A program made the translations under genes and the position numbers. 64,000 bases of DNA from Bedellia somnulentella (lineage: Eukaryota; Arthropoda; Insecta; Lepidoptera; Bedelliidae), in assembly GCA_963576735.1 (NCBI GenBank), contig OY755170.1:17406875-17470874 (forward strand). The letters run 5' to 3'. Of the stretch, positions 1-11,906 are shown one piece after another. Positions within the stretch are counted from its first letter, which is position 1, and each line of letters begins with the position of its first letter. A model generated the notes under the pieces. It made no database searches. It had not been told where the DNA came from and saw only the letters and a program-made list of their open reading frames with translations.

Positions 1-29
1 TAGATTTAATACACAAACATAGATACATA

Positions 30-75
30 CTTATACTCACGCCTTTTGTTCCCATTGGGGTAGGCGCCCCGAATT
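30..75 (-). mobile_element. LINE-A 3'-tail remnant
   Basis: ACTCACGCC, a short spacer, CCCATTGGGGTAGGC: this is the reverse complement of the last ~40 bases of the LINE at 15060-16690. Nothing LINE-like continues upstream, so only the tail is present. It lies in a RalGPS intron. Confidence 0.6.
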
Positions 76-563
76 AAGTGTAAATGCGTATACTTATGTA
101 ACGGTGTAAAAAGTAACGTACCAAATACTGTATCAATTGTATCAAGAAATAAACTTGCTTCAAATAGCTCGTAGTTTAGTTATGCCGAGTGGTGGTATGC
201 ATAAGAGCACGAAGATGGTTCTCGATGTGAACGGTTAAAAAAACCGCTTGTCTAGTGATGTAGTTGTCATCATGGAGTGGACAGACGTTTTTAAATATTC
301 AGTAGATTGTATCATAATACTCCTGATCTCCAGTGACTTTTCTGACGGTGTTGGTAGGTTGTAATTTGAGACATGATATATCTCTGCTGCCCTGCAGATC
401 CTGGAGCTCGTAGCTGGTACGTTACATGATACTTGGCTTAAGGAATACAAATCCTAAAATCTTGGAACCAGGAAGAATTAACCGATAGTTTCATCCACTG
501 TGTCTAAACGACTCAAAGTAAATACCATTAGGCTACCACATAAACTTTTTTTCCGCATTTCAG

Positions 564-3500
564 GTATATTTCTGACTGATCTAGTGTACATAGATATAGC
601 GCACCCGGCCGGCTCGCCGCACCGTGTCACCAAGATGGCCGCCGTATTAAAGGCGTTGCAGAGATATCAAGAGTCCGAATACAATATACCGCCTTTACCT
701 CATGTAGCTGAGTATTTGAATAGTGTGCGCTACATTGAAGAGTTGCAGAAGTTTGTGGAAGATGATCAGTATAAGTAAGTTTCTTGAATGAAGATTATTT
801 TCAACTATAACTTTCCATAAAAACTTGCTTAATTCTGTCGTGCTGCTGTGTTCTATAGTGCTAGAATAATAAATATATACTCGTCGAGACATGGCTTATA
901 TTAAAAAAAACGTATATGTACAGAAATTATACTAGAACTTCTGTACCACTTCAGAAGTGTAATTTTCTTGTTTCTCATATGTTACTAACAAAATTACGAA
1001 GAAGAACGTAATGTATTTGACTTCCCGGATTAGAAACTGTGTTCTTTAAATATGGCACTTCAAATGAATAGTTTAATTTTAATAAAATCGCCGTTTTATT
1101 TAAGGTTATCATTGAAACTGGAGCCTCCATCCCCCGTCGGCAGCTGTGTGGGCTCCAAGGAGTCGGTCAACGAAGGCAAAGAGCCGATCACGCCCTACAA
1201 CCTTTCACCCTCGCACCGCCTCGGCTCCGGATCTCTTCGCATCCATACCACTTCATCACAAAACAAGTTTATCCCAACCCACAGGAAATGCCGGTCTCTC
1301 GGATCCAAGTATGTATTCTACCCCCCCCCCCTTTTCATCAATGTTAATGAAACGATCCCAATATCTCTGTTGTTATTTAATGCTTGCTCCATTCATAATT
1401 CATCTTTGTGTCGTCTCCTAAACAATTTGGAATGTCGTTAATTTATTTCGTGACTGGTTTTAGTTCACGTGGACTGCTTCTTAAATGTATATTTAATTTG
1501 TGTTTTTATGTTAATGTTTGGGAATCAGTCCATTAGAAGTTCAGGTGTTGTATGTTAATTGTATGTTAAATAATGAGATCGATCGGAAATAATTAGTCCT
1601 ATGTTAACATAGGTTTCGTAGCACGAGCTTGCCAAGAAATTTTCACAAGGTCAATTTTGGTGTCGGGTGAGTTCATTTGGTGTATTGGAAAGTGCCCTGT
1701 AACCTGAGCTACTTTAGTTATCAATGTAGGAATTAGCATGCTTTTGGCTGAACTATTCTTTTGTATCGTTGTTTATTGTTACGGCATGATTATAGCATTA
1801 TCTATATTTCTATACTAATATAATAATAACGATAATTGTGACAATATTACTATAGGGGAAGATTTGTTTTCGGTGTTTGTAAAGAATAGGCTCCTAAACA
1901 GCACAACCGATTTTCTAACTTCATTCGCCGATGGAAAGCTAAATTTTTCAGAAGAAACGAATGCTGTATCACATCACGCTAAATGTCATAAGGGGTGATC
2001 CTGTAACACTAGCCGTGCAAAGCAGAGGCGTTTATTAATATACGAACAATGCATTGATCAATATAACATCTGTAATAATTAATATCAACACTCTATATTG
2101 CTATTTACTACAATATCGATTACATACATATATACATATACTCACGGCTGTAAAAGAGAGAGAAAGAGACCCAGAAGAGGTAGCCAGAGCTTAGGAATTA
2201 GAAATTCCTCAGCCTCTTTTGGAAAGTTAAGTGGGGAAAAGATGATGAAATAAAGGTTGTTGGTGATGGGTCTCCAGCCGCATCGCCCAAAAATCCATTA
2301 TAGACCCAATACCGTTAGTCGCCTCTTACGTCTATTCTAAGCCGACACCACACAGCAATCGAATACATACTATTGTAAATATTATTTTTGATATATATTT
2401 CCCATATTTGGAGTTAGATATAGCTGTTTGTGCTTTGAATTCCGAAGTAAACTATTGTGTATAGATTTTTTATTAAATAAATAGTTTCTCAAGCGTCAAA
2501 ACATTTCAAATCACGAATCGTCAACAAGTGTTTTGATATGATATTTTTTAGAATCTCCCTTTATTATCTCTAAAGTTTAACAACACATATTTTTATATGA
2601 GAGGGTGATACCTTGTCTATATGCACAATATTGTTTAAGTGAGAAGATTAGATTATTATATTAGATGGTACAGTCGAACAAATAAGTTGCTGATTAGCTC
2701 TTAAGGCACAAATCCACTGCACAGTTTAAAGTTCCATCTACTAATAATGATCTCATCCCTATATACTGTTAGGAAAAAGTGATGTATAAAAGTTTCTGAC
2801 TCACGTTTATCTGAGTGTTTTTTTTTGTATTCTTCCATTAAATACTGAAAATAACTCAATCCTCCTATCATAGTAGTGATCAAATGACATTGATCGGCTT
2901 ATGTCAAAACGCTACTTGGAACATAACGATCACTATTAGATTAAAGTGACTTAAAATATTAATTATATAAAGAGAAGTTTTCGAATGAGTATACTAGTGT
3001 TTATTATCCACTTATAAAGTTATATAAAATACGCAATGTTACATATTTACATCTATCTTGTCCGTATCACATTCAAGGAAGATCTATTTTCGCTGTCAAA
3101 TAACTAGCTTGATGTATCAGAGTGTGCACAGAAGTTAAAACACAAGACAACATTATACAGTTTATTTTATGGCTTTATTTTGTTCAGCAGTTTAATGTGC
3201 TGCTCATCATAACGATACTTGGTATAAGCTGTTTTCAATTATATAATTTGCCACTCAACTAAAGTTATAATGTTACGCCATATGCGCCAGTGTTTGTTAG
3301 TTCTTGGGAGGAGGACAATTTTCAGTATAAATTGTTGTGTTAGATCGCAAAAAGATTTAGTTGCGTTATCTTAAAAATCTTAATGACTATCGATTTATTT
3401 ATCCTCCTGCTGGCTTGTTTTCAATGAATCTTTAACTACAGCGGCAAAATTTTTTGGTAAATACCATTTAAAAATCTGTTCCGTTGCTCTTGAGTTTTTC

Positions 3501-6500
3501 AGAAACCGAAAGACAGACTAGGTTATGCTGTAAAATAATGTTATTTATTTATATAGTTATAGTACAAAAATGGCCAAAATATAATCTGAATTGTGTGTTG
3601 TATATGTAAGTACTTAAATAAAATGCAGCTAATGATCTTTCTTGAAATAGTTGGCTTCTATGATGTTTAGAATAAATCGAATTCTGCCAACAGCTTTAGC
3701 TTCAAAATCTTATCACTGCCATGATTGCTTTAAATTTAATATTATTAAGAAATTGCTAATCTTACTGTCTAATGAAGACTGTTTTGTACTAATATACAGC
3801 CTAACATTATTAGTATTAATATCTTATTGCAGAGAGCTATAAAATATATTTTTTTTATTTAATATTTAAGGCCCTGTCAAAGCTTGCATGATTTAAATAG
3901 TGTTCCGAGGACATCTTTATACATATTAAAAAGCTTTAAAATCTATTATTTTATAACAATTTATCAAAATTTTGGGTGTGATGCGAGAAGAAATACAATA
4001 TTACGTAATCACTTCCTCGCCTTATTTATATATTCTAAAGTTTTCCTTTTTATTTACTCATGTCAAGATCTAGTTGATGGGATAAATTACTATTCTTTTT
4101 AACAAAAGAAGCTAGCTACTACTTTATGTGAATTGTGTAAAGAGGATAAAAGAATATTTTATGTTTTCTTAATTTTAGATACCAATATGTTTCTTATTTT
4201 TTACTATTTATTTATGTTAGATGTGTTAAGTTAGGTTTTATCATCATATATTGAAGTAATATTTTGGTTTTTCCTTTTATCTTTACTTTAACTCTCTTTT
4301 TTTAATCCCATATTATGGGTGAGCATGAAATATAAATATATCGCCATCTGGACCTTCTGCTGTATTTAAGTTCCAATAACGTCACCTAGCTTATAACGCA
4401 TTGTCACCAAAACTAAATACAATATTACTGTTAAAGATAACCGCTTATAAAATAATTAGCAAGTTTTGAACCGATCATTCACACATATTAATGTTGTAAG
4501 TTTAATAAAAGGAATCTAATAAAGTAGCAAGATTGTATGATTGATATCGGTTCAGATTTTGTATTATAACATATAGTTCCTTATCTTTAGTATATGCATT
4601 GTTATAAGGATTATTGTAGGTAGGGATTGCAATCTGGAAAACAGATTCAGGAATCCGGCGGGATCCGGCATCAAATGACACGGACTAGATCCGGTTGATG
4701 GCATAATTTAATAGCCTTTTTGATTTAGTAAGGTACTTTATAAAGCTTCTTGTATATGTGTGTAAGTTATGCCATGCTGTGTTGTGACACAGTAAGCGAT
4801 TCAAGATTGAACCTAGTGAATATACCATGGTTTTCGATTATGAATGTAATGAATATTTCCTTAAAATCAAGCCGACTTCGGTCAGAGAGAGCTTTATTGG
4901 CCGCTAGAGACATTTGTTACTATTTAAGTATTTGATACAAGCAACGCAATTTATTAATTACATAGTTAAAACATAATTAAATACATATTGAAATTTCCAG
5001 ATCTAGACGTATTGAAAATGAAGCCAGAGTGCAATCCCAAATTGCAGCATAAGTAGTAGCTGATAGAAGTAACGCTTGAATGTTAAAGCTTAGGACTATT
5101 TGGCGAGGAATAAAAAATATATTCATATGTAAATATAATCGCGTTTAATGTTATTGTTTGTAGTATTATGGCCCTGTTGTTAATATGTTGGCTAGAGCTG
5201 AATAGTAAATAAGTATTATTATAAAATTTCAACCAATTTATTGATTTGTATTTCTCTTGGTGCCTATTCCAGTATTTTCGGCAAGTGTCCGACGGATGAG
5301 AAATCGGAGGAGAAGACTCCAGCCGGGTCCGTGAACTTGTTAGACGACACGCTTCTGGAGTCACCTTCCACAGTGCCTCGAGGACATTTCTTCATGACCA
5401 TGCCTTTGCCGACAAGGTAACTAGCAACGCTTTTTGTGACAATCTAAGATAATAAACAAAAACACTTGAATATTGTCTTGTGAGTTGTAAATAACGAAAT
5501 TCTTTAACGAATAGCCAACATTTACAATTTATTTTAATAATCTTGAGGTATTTGTTTCCAGTGTTGCACCACCAGATGGCTCTATATGTGACTATGAGGG
5601 ATTTGTTCGAAGAAAGACATTGCTAAAAAACGGAAGGAAACCGTCGATATCGTCATGGCAAAGATACTGGTTGCAGATAACCAATAACGTACTTAGCTTT
5701 TACGGATCGAAATCTTTTAAAGGGTAAGAATATTTTATTTAAATGTATGAAATGTCTAGAGATAAATAAATAAAATTAACAATCTCTCATGAAAGGATTT
5801 TTTTAAATGGGATTTTGAGAAGTGGTTTTATAAGGGAAAAACCCTCTTAATTAAAGTTTAAGCGCTATAACACTTCTTTCATTTTCCATGCTTTCTCTTT
5901 CGATAGGATTATCTTCAAAATGCGAAAACCAGCCAAGAGTGTTAGCGTTTGAATAGGGTTTTACAGGAGTTTTAAAAGTATATATTTGTATGTCTAATCC
6001 TTTTAGACAGTAGTACTTACAGTGATATTAAAATGTCACATTACAGTTGCCAGCGCAGTGACTTCCGCTGCGAGCGCTGCAAGCTGCTGTGTCTGGACGG
6101 CTGGAGCGCGGCCGCCATGGCGCCTGCGACCGACGACGCGTTCCAACTCACCAACCATCAAACTGCCACCGTTTACAAGTTCAAGTGAGTAATACCAACA
6201 TGTCACACAGTTGCCAGATGTGTCTGAACATGGCGCCTGCGACCGACGACGCGTTCCAACTCACCAACCATCAAACTGCCACCGTTTACAAGTTCAAGTG
6301 AGTAATACCAACATGTCACACAGTTGCCAGATGTGTCTGAACATGGCGCCTGCGACCGACGACGCGTTCCAACTCACCAACCATCAAACTGCCACCGTTT
6401 ACAAGTTCAAGTGAGTAATACCAACATGTCACACAGTTGCCAGATGTGTCTGAACATGGCGCCTGCGACCGACGACGCGTTCCAACTCACCAACCATCAA

Positions 6501-7395
6501 ACTGCCACCGTTTACAAGTTCAAGTGAGTAATACCAACATGTCACACAGTTGCCAGATGTGTCTGAACATGGCGCCTGCGACCGACGACGCGTTCCAACT
6601 CACCAACCATCAAACTGCCACCGTTTACAAGTTCAAGTGAGTAATTCTATCAAAATAAAGTAACGGGTATGGTACGGTAAATCGCCGACTTGGTGAAAGT
6701 TGCTGAAAACCCAAGGGATTGAAGGGAGCACTGGACCGGTCGTTAGGGAGATGCTTGGGGTAGGCTTATGGCCAGGAGTGGACGTCTAATTTGTATTAAT
6801 TATATAATATAATAAATCTTTATTCAAAGCAACAGGGCTCATATTGTTAGTAACAAGACTTATCAACTATGATAGACACCTTAAAAAAATACTTAATAAT
6901 ACTTTTACCTAACTATTATATTTACATTGAAGGTTAATACAATGCTATATTTAAGGCGAATCCACCCTATCCGCAATAGCTTGCAGGATGTTGTTGGGGC
7001 TGGCCCGCACCCTCTGCAGCAGGGAGGCGGGCGGGCGCGCATGTCGGCGTAGAAGCACGCTACCCGCGCTTCGGCAAACATGCCTGATGCGCTGCAGAAG
7101 CGGGGCAGCCCCATCAACACCCTGAAAGCGTCATTATATTGCACTCTAAGTGCATGATACTGCCGCTTCGTATGATTAGCCCATAGAGCGCACGTGTAAA
7201 GTTCCTAAAATACCATAGCGTAAGGCCAAAATCAATTTTAACGATCATAGTTCTGGCAATTTATAGATTACTTATAAAATTGATAATTCCAGGGTCGGCT
7301 CGGAGTCATCAGCACGACAATGGGTGTCCAAAATCAGCGATGTTACAGACAAGACTATCAAACCTTTGCCTGTGAATCTCATGACTTTCGAATGA
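564..7395 (+). CDS. RalGPS: RalGPS-type Ral guanine-nucleotide exchange factor, 3' part (six exons)
   Basis: Coding exons: 564-774, 1105-1308, 5273-5416, 5562-5723, 6047-6184, 7293-7395; all introns are GT-AG. The sum is 962 nt, that is 2 nt finishing a split Gly codon, then 319 residues and TGA at 7393. Earlier exons lie before the window. Exon 1 ends the RasGEF domain (LTDLVYID; YLNSVRYIEELQKFVEDD). Exons 2-3 are the linker (LSLKLEPPSP, HRKCRSLG, NLLDDTLLES). Exons 4-6 form the PH domain: FVRRKTLLKNGRKP and SWQRYWLQI in exon 4, FQLTN and VYKFK in exon 5, and the C-terminal helix with its conserved Trp (ARQWVSKISD) in exon 6, ending NLMTFE. Order and motifs match vertebrate RalGPS1/2 as I know them. 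The family loads GTP on Ral; the PH domain directs it to membrane. Four extra shortened copies of exon 5 follow it (separate entry). The last intron also holds a LINE relic. The identification is strong; use of the duplicate exons is unknown. Confidence 0.93.
1309..5272 (+). other. Large RalGPS intron (about 4.0 kb)
   Basis: The donor is AA|GTATGT at 1309 and the acceptor CTATTCCAG ends at 5272. Apart from one SINE-I copy at 2121-2357 I see only AT-rich sequence. Short open frames in it (2701-2883, 3651-3842, 3884-4102, 4750-4935) have no recognisable motif and atypical composition for coding DNA. Confidence 0.7.
2121..2357 (-). mobile_element. SINE-I copy (TATG-tailed), diverged, in a RalGPS intron
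   Basis: Read on the plus strand it starts with a degenerate CATA run and ACTCACGGCTGTAAA, passes GGTAGCCAGAGCTTAGGAAT, GTTGGTGATGGGTCTCCAGC and CGCCTCTTACG, and ends GCCGACACCACACAGC. That order is shared by all SINE-I copies in this window. Confidence 0.75.
6185..6636 (+). repeat. Four tandem 113-bp units each carrying a shortened copy of a RalGPS PH-domain exon
   Basis: Units 6185-6297, 6298-6410, 6411-6523 and 6524-6636 look identical by eye. Each holds donor GTGAGT, ATACCAACATGTCACACAG (an acceptor) and an 87-nt exon copy (6211-6297, 6324-6410, 6437-6523, 6550-6636). The parent exon 6047-6184 is 138 nt. Copies keep its first 7 nt and everything from ATGGCG onward. In between they keep only TGTGTCTG flanked by A and AAC, so 51 nt are lost around that short patch. 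All copies start and end in the same phase as the parent and are 29 codons long. Neighbouring copies are separated by only 26 nt. The perfect identity means a very recent expansion or an assembly artefact. Confidence 0.93.
6812..7235 (-). mobile_element. Jockey-like LINE 3' relic inside the last RalGPS intron
   Basis: On the minus strand the frame from about 7190 down to 6905 reads QYNDAFRVLMGLPRFCSASG then MFAEARVACFYADMRAR. This is the C-terminal region after the reverse transcriptase in lepidopteran Jockey-group LINEs (recognised from family knowledge). The end AATAAATCTTTATTCAAAG at about 6810 is the element's 3' tail in reverse. It is 5'-truncated and GC-rich compared with its surroundings, and has no role in RalGPS. 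Confidence 0.65.
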
Positions 7396-9034
7396 ATAAT
7401 GTACGGAATTATTCCTGAAATACTCGGCAATTATTGCTTCTTGTAAATTTCTTATTGTTTCTTGGTAGGGATTCAAAAATCACTAAACAGGTATTTATGT
7501 TTAACCTGATTACCTAGTGGTGTTTTTTATTTAGAGTTATAGTTAAGATTTTAATAATAATTCGATACATTAAAATCCTACACTTGGCGTAATACATAAT
7601 GACGTCTTTTAAAACAGTCTGAAATAAGAGTTAGGTTCAATAAATCTCAACACCTGTATTCTTTAGGGAAAAATCAAATGATATGTTTGTAACTGTTTGT
7701 GGTGGATAGTATAGGTATCTTTATTTTAGTGACTAAAGGTTTAGAATGTATGAAACATGTATATTTGTTTTTTTTTTTTATATTTGTCATATGTCCACAG
7801 CTTATTTATTAAATTGGTTTATTCCTACGTTTTTTAAATATAAAAACTATCGTTTTATATACATTATTTAAATATTATATTTATAGTTTTAGTTCTTCAG
7901 CAGTTCTTTGTTTTGTTTGATTGATGCAGACAAAGTGACAATGTGTATTTATGAGGCTAATTCGTAGTGATATAAGCTATTTTCTTAAAATTATACGTGC
8001 CTCGGCTTGCCAAGATATCTAATGGTTTTCAAAATGTTAGAGAAGTATCGTAAATAAGGATTTATATGGTCTTTGATAGGACAGCAACACATTGTGGGTC
8101 TGACTCGCATTGTAGCGTGCTAGAACAATAATACTTATATCCACGCAATGATTTATCTAATTCTAGTAATGTGACATTATAAGTCTGTAATTTAACACTT
8201 TTGCAGTTGAGTTTTTAAAGTTATAGTGTTTTCGCTTTAGTAGTTCGTTATTATTTACTCATAAAACCTAGATAGATTTATTTGTGACCACAGTGTATCT
8301 GAATATTTCGAACCATATTTTTATATTGTAATTTAGTAGTCCACTTAAAATATAATTTTTACTACTAATATGTGCATTGAGACTTACACGAAATGACTAT
8401 GTGTTCATCTGTATCAAACTCATTAGATAGTAGGAACAGAAAGTTCTTTTTAGCTATATTATGTAATGTTTGGATTCGATTAAAATATATAGTATTTTAT
8501 GTAGCAACGGAGTTAAAGCAGTAGAAATATACATTAGTAGCACGTTTTTACTGTGAAGTACAAAGTGGTTATGTGTGGAGTTAAAAAATAAGAGATAAGA
8601 GGTGGACTTGCTTATTAATATTGTTAAAATGTATACCATTGTTTGCGTGATCGCCTAAGCTTTGGACACACGGTTACTGTAAATTTATAAACTGAAAATT
8701 TTTATTATGAAAAATCTTAAAATTTCACTTTAGTAAAAAGTATGCAATAAATGACTTAATTTTTGATAGTAATTAAATAGTGTTCGCTTATAAAAACAAC
8801 TACCTCACTAAGGGGCATGCCTGTTTCTTATGTTCTGCAAATTTTGCAACAGATATAATCGAATGTGATATCACATATTTTCAATAGGTTATTTGACTGA
8901 AATAAAAATATACATCTCTTTTATTTCATTAGTCTTAATATTTCTTTTTTGTAGCAATATGTAATAATGCGAGATAAAAATATTGCATTATTTCACGAAT
9001 ATCCGTCTTCTAAAATAAGTATTTTTGATGCAAC
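7396..9034. other. RalGPS 3' flank, no further feature
   Basis: AT-rich sequence with several AATAAA-like hexamers. It includes the probable 3' UTR and intergenic DNA. No exon, repeat family or RNA gene was recognised. Confidence 0.5.
7639..7644 (+). other. Candidate polyadenylation signal of the RalGPS gene
   Basis: AATAAA lies about 245 nt after the RalGPS stop codon. It is the first AATAAA hexamer I noticed downstream. In AT-rich DNA such hexamers are common, so this is only a candidate. Confidence 0.35.
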
Positions 9035-9290
9035 TGTCACGTGACTAAAAACGACCGTGATTGGCTATTTCTATAATGACGTAGATCGCGCATAAACTGT
9101 CTGTGTATCGCTTCGCTCATTGGTGTTTAATGCGGAATTGACGTCATTTGTGCTACAACCGCCATATTACTTAAAGTCGCGTTTTCGTAAATTTGAATAT
9201 TGCATTTTCTTTTTCGATTTTTTTAATAAAATGGCTAAAATGAAGACAGAAAAATATTTTTTTAGGGCTCCTTATAAACAAATTAACACC
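9035..9290 (+). promoter_or_regulatory. Promoter-like patch with E-box, CCAAT, CRE and YY1-type motifs plus a tiny candidate first exon
   Basis: Visible in order: GTCACGTGAC (palindromic E-box, about 9036), GATTGGCTAT (reverse CCAAT), ATGACGTAG (CRE half), CTCATTGGTG (CCAAT), TTGACGTCAT (full CRE), CCGCCATATT (YY1-like). Two ATTGG...TGACGT modules follow each other. At 9231 an ATG opens a 22-codon frame, and ACC|GTAAGAT near 9290 could be a splice donor. Motif density is far above the surrounding DNA. No downstream exon was recognised, so it may be an enhancer, an unannotated promoter or chance. Confidence 0.35.
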
Positions 9291-10500
9291 GTAAGATAGT
9301 TTTCAAAACTTAGTCAAATAGCCTATTATTATTATGCTGGAGACGTTTTTTCTCGTAGAAATCTGAATTATGAATGAAACAAATTCTACTGATAAAACTT
9401 TACAATAACTAAAGAATAGTGAACTGATTAACTTAGGGCTAATAAATATATGTAAGTTAGCCTTACCTTGGACAAAATTAGGTCTTTGAAATTGAACTGC
9501 AAACATTTTAACTGCCAATTTCAAATTGTATAATCAATCACACAGCGCTTCTTTCATTTCTGAATAGAAAGCTTACAAATGTACGCTACTGGTGCCATAA
9601 TATTAATAGTAATACTGTTTTAATATTTTTTATTGGTTATAAGTATGTTCAGGTCCCTTAACATATGGTTATTACAGTTTATGATTGAGTTGAGAAATAT
9701 CACTTGAACAATATAACAGCTTAATATATGTTTTTATAATTTCGATTTCTAATTATAATATGTATTTTAGGAATATAGCTTTCCATAACTGGAGTTAATC
9801 TTCAGTTTCATCTGTTAAGTCGTTTTATTATAAGGGAAGCATTGTATTGAAACATTAAATGAACAAATTTTAACCAAAGCTACTTTTATGATTACAATAA
9901 ATTTTAAGTGTTATTGCAACTCTATTAATCCATGAGATTTAATTGTGATTAATATAACAAAGTTGTATTTCTATTGTATATATTTATATTTATTGTTTCA
10001 ATTCATATTGACAATGAAAAAAATCTTGGTTAGTTATTTAGTGATCTGGACCATTTTATTATTCCAATAAATCTTCTTGATTGTGAACATGTTGTAGCTT
10101 GTTGCTATAAAGTTATTCGTGAGGCTTAAATTAAAGAATGTTTAATTATTAACGTACAAAGAGACGTAGTTTTAAATTTGTCGTCGCAAATTTTAGTGAA
10201 GACTTGTTCAAGTATTTCTCTATTAAAACGCAGACTTGCGTCGCTAAACTTTAGTTGAGTGTGAGATGAGCATTTTATACGTGTACTGTTGAACTTGTGT
10301 TCTCAATGTGATTACTTAGGGATAGTTGACACTGACATCGATAGTGTTATCTTAATTATACAGCAATAAATATCTTAAATATTTTCTACTATACTAAGCT
10401 TTCGACGGCATTGTCCTTTTATCAATACGTGACATTTTGTGCTCGGGTTAAATAAAACGTCGATTATTAAATTATTGTTTTTTTTACTTCCTTCCATATT

Positions 10501-10750
10501 GCTGTGTAGTGTCGGCTTAGAATAGCACTACCCCATTTCTTCCGGTGGGTGTACGTAAGAAATGACTAACGGTATTGGGGCTTTTAGGGGATTTTTGGGC
10601 GATGCGGTTGCAGACCCATCACCAACAACCTTAATTTTACCATCTTTTCCCCACGCAACTTCCAAAAGTGGGTAAGGAATTTTTAATTCCCTAGCTCTGG
10701 CTACCCCTTCTAGGGATTTATAGCCGTGAGTATATGTATGTACGTATGTT
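10501..10750 (+). mobile_element. SINE-I copy, full length, plus orientation
   Basis: Starts GCTGTGTAGTGTCGGCTTAG and ends TATAGCCGTGAGTATATGTA with a short TATG-type tail, giving the sense orientation of the family. An open frame across it (10528-10758 minus) is not a gene. Confidence 0.8.
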
Positions 10751-10774
10751 AATTCCATCGCTTATTTTACAATG

Positions 10775-10975
10775 ACGACGTGATAGCTCAGCGGAATGGC
10801 GGCGATGGGCCGGCCTCCTATCATCTATATAAAGGGTACCTTTCCGAGCAAAACGTGGGTACTCTCGACACCAAATGACAATATCACGTGATGTTCAGAA
10901 GTATTAGTACCTCAGCCAACCCTTTCGGGGATATCCGGCGTGAACATTTGAGTTTCAGAGTTTATTTTACAATGT
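10775..10975 (+). mobile_element. SINE-II copy with tRNA-like head
   Basis: The head GTGATAGCTCAGCGGAATGG resembles a Pol III A box of tRNA type. The body carries GAGCAAAACGTGGGTACTC and ATCACGTGATGTTCAGAAGT. The 3' end is CTCAGCCAACCCTTTCGGGG, ATATCCGGCGTGAACATTTG. The same body and tail recur at 34735, 35840, 46358 and 63780. Confidence 0.65.
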
Positions 10976-11081
10976 TTTTCATTACTATCAAAATTGTGGG
11001 GAATTTGTGGGGAATCTCAAGCTCTTTTCAAGTTTCCAACTTTAGTATTAGTTTGGATACTTTGACATGTTGTTATAGAGT

Positions 11082-11663
11082 AAGATCCCGGGGTCCCCAG
11101 ACGTAACTTATTTTTAAAGTAACGAAGTTAACAGTATAGACACTCTTATATGTGTATAAGAGTGTGCGCATATTTGCTTGATCGGCTAGGCGGCCCGTTT
11201 ACAGATATCAGGTAGAAAAGGTAGCTAAAAGCATAGCTAAGTTTTCTTAAATTCTAAGTTATGATTTTTGTATATGTTCCTAAGAATATGATAACAAATA
11301 AATATTTTATATTGACAGACCGTTTCTGTCGGCGGTAATTCCTTCCAGACGCTTTGAACATGATAAAAAAATACGTGAACATTTGTTATATTTAAAGTCT
11401 TCAACTTCATATATTATGCTGAGGGGATTATTTTAATACCTTTTGTGTACAGCCAGACCAATCCAATTTCTTCTTAATTTTGAAAAAATGGAGAAATTAA
11501 ACGTAAATTGTAAATTGAAGAATGTGAAGCAGATATAACCAAAAATACTTTTTATCTTTTACGTACGTAAACATTGTAGTCTTAGTCATTGTAGTCATTG
11601 AGTGTCTATACTGTTAACTTCGTTACTTTAAAAATAAGTTACGTCTGGGGGCCCTGGGATCTT
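11082..11663. mobile_element. MITE-like element with 64-bp terminal inverted repeats
   Basis: Arm 11082-11145 (AAGATCCC ... GACACTC) is matched by the reverse complement of 11600-11663 with only a few mismatches. The inner ~450 bp is AT-rich and non-coding. A TTA flanks both sides a few bases out and could be a target-site duplication (weak). It is non-autonomous; no transposase of its type is visible here. Confidence 0.8.
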
Positions 11664-11906
11664 GGACTATTAGGTTAGCTGATTAAATAATAACTAAAGG
11701 CAAAAACACTCAAAGGGAATCAATAGATGACATGATAGTTTTCTTTAATATTATGTGTTTTGGAGCGTCCTATTTATCCCTTCCAATGTATACCTACTAA
11801 TTGAAAAGAGTGGAATATTAAATAGCAGCCTTCAGCCCGCAACCAAATCCACGTACAAAACCTATTTTGCATTGTTTTGAAACGTCACTATTAACCATAC
11901 TACCAG

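Noticed and set aside
6185..6636. CRISPR array or satellite explanation for the 113-bp units
   Set aside because: The units are contiguous without unique spacers and consist of exon plus splice sites; this is insect DNA.
6905..7144. Extra RalGPS exon or separate gene on the minus strand
   Set aside because: Translation matches a Jockey-like LINE C-terminus, opposite in strand to RalGPS.
10528..10758. 76-codon minus-strand frame
   Set aside because: Lies wholly inside a SINE-I copy.
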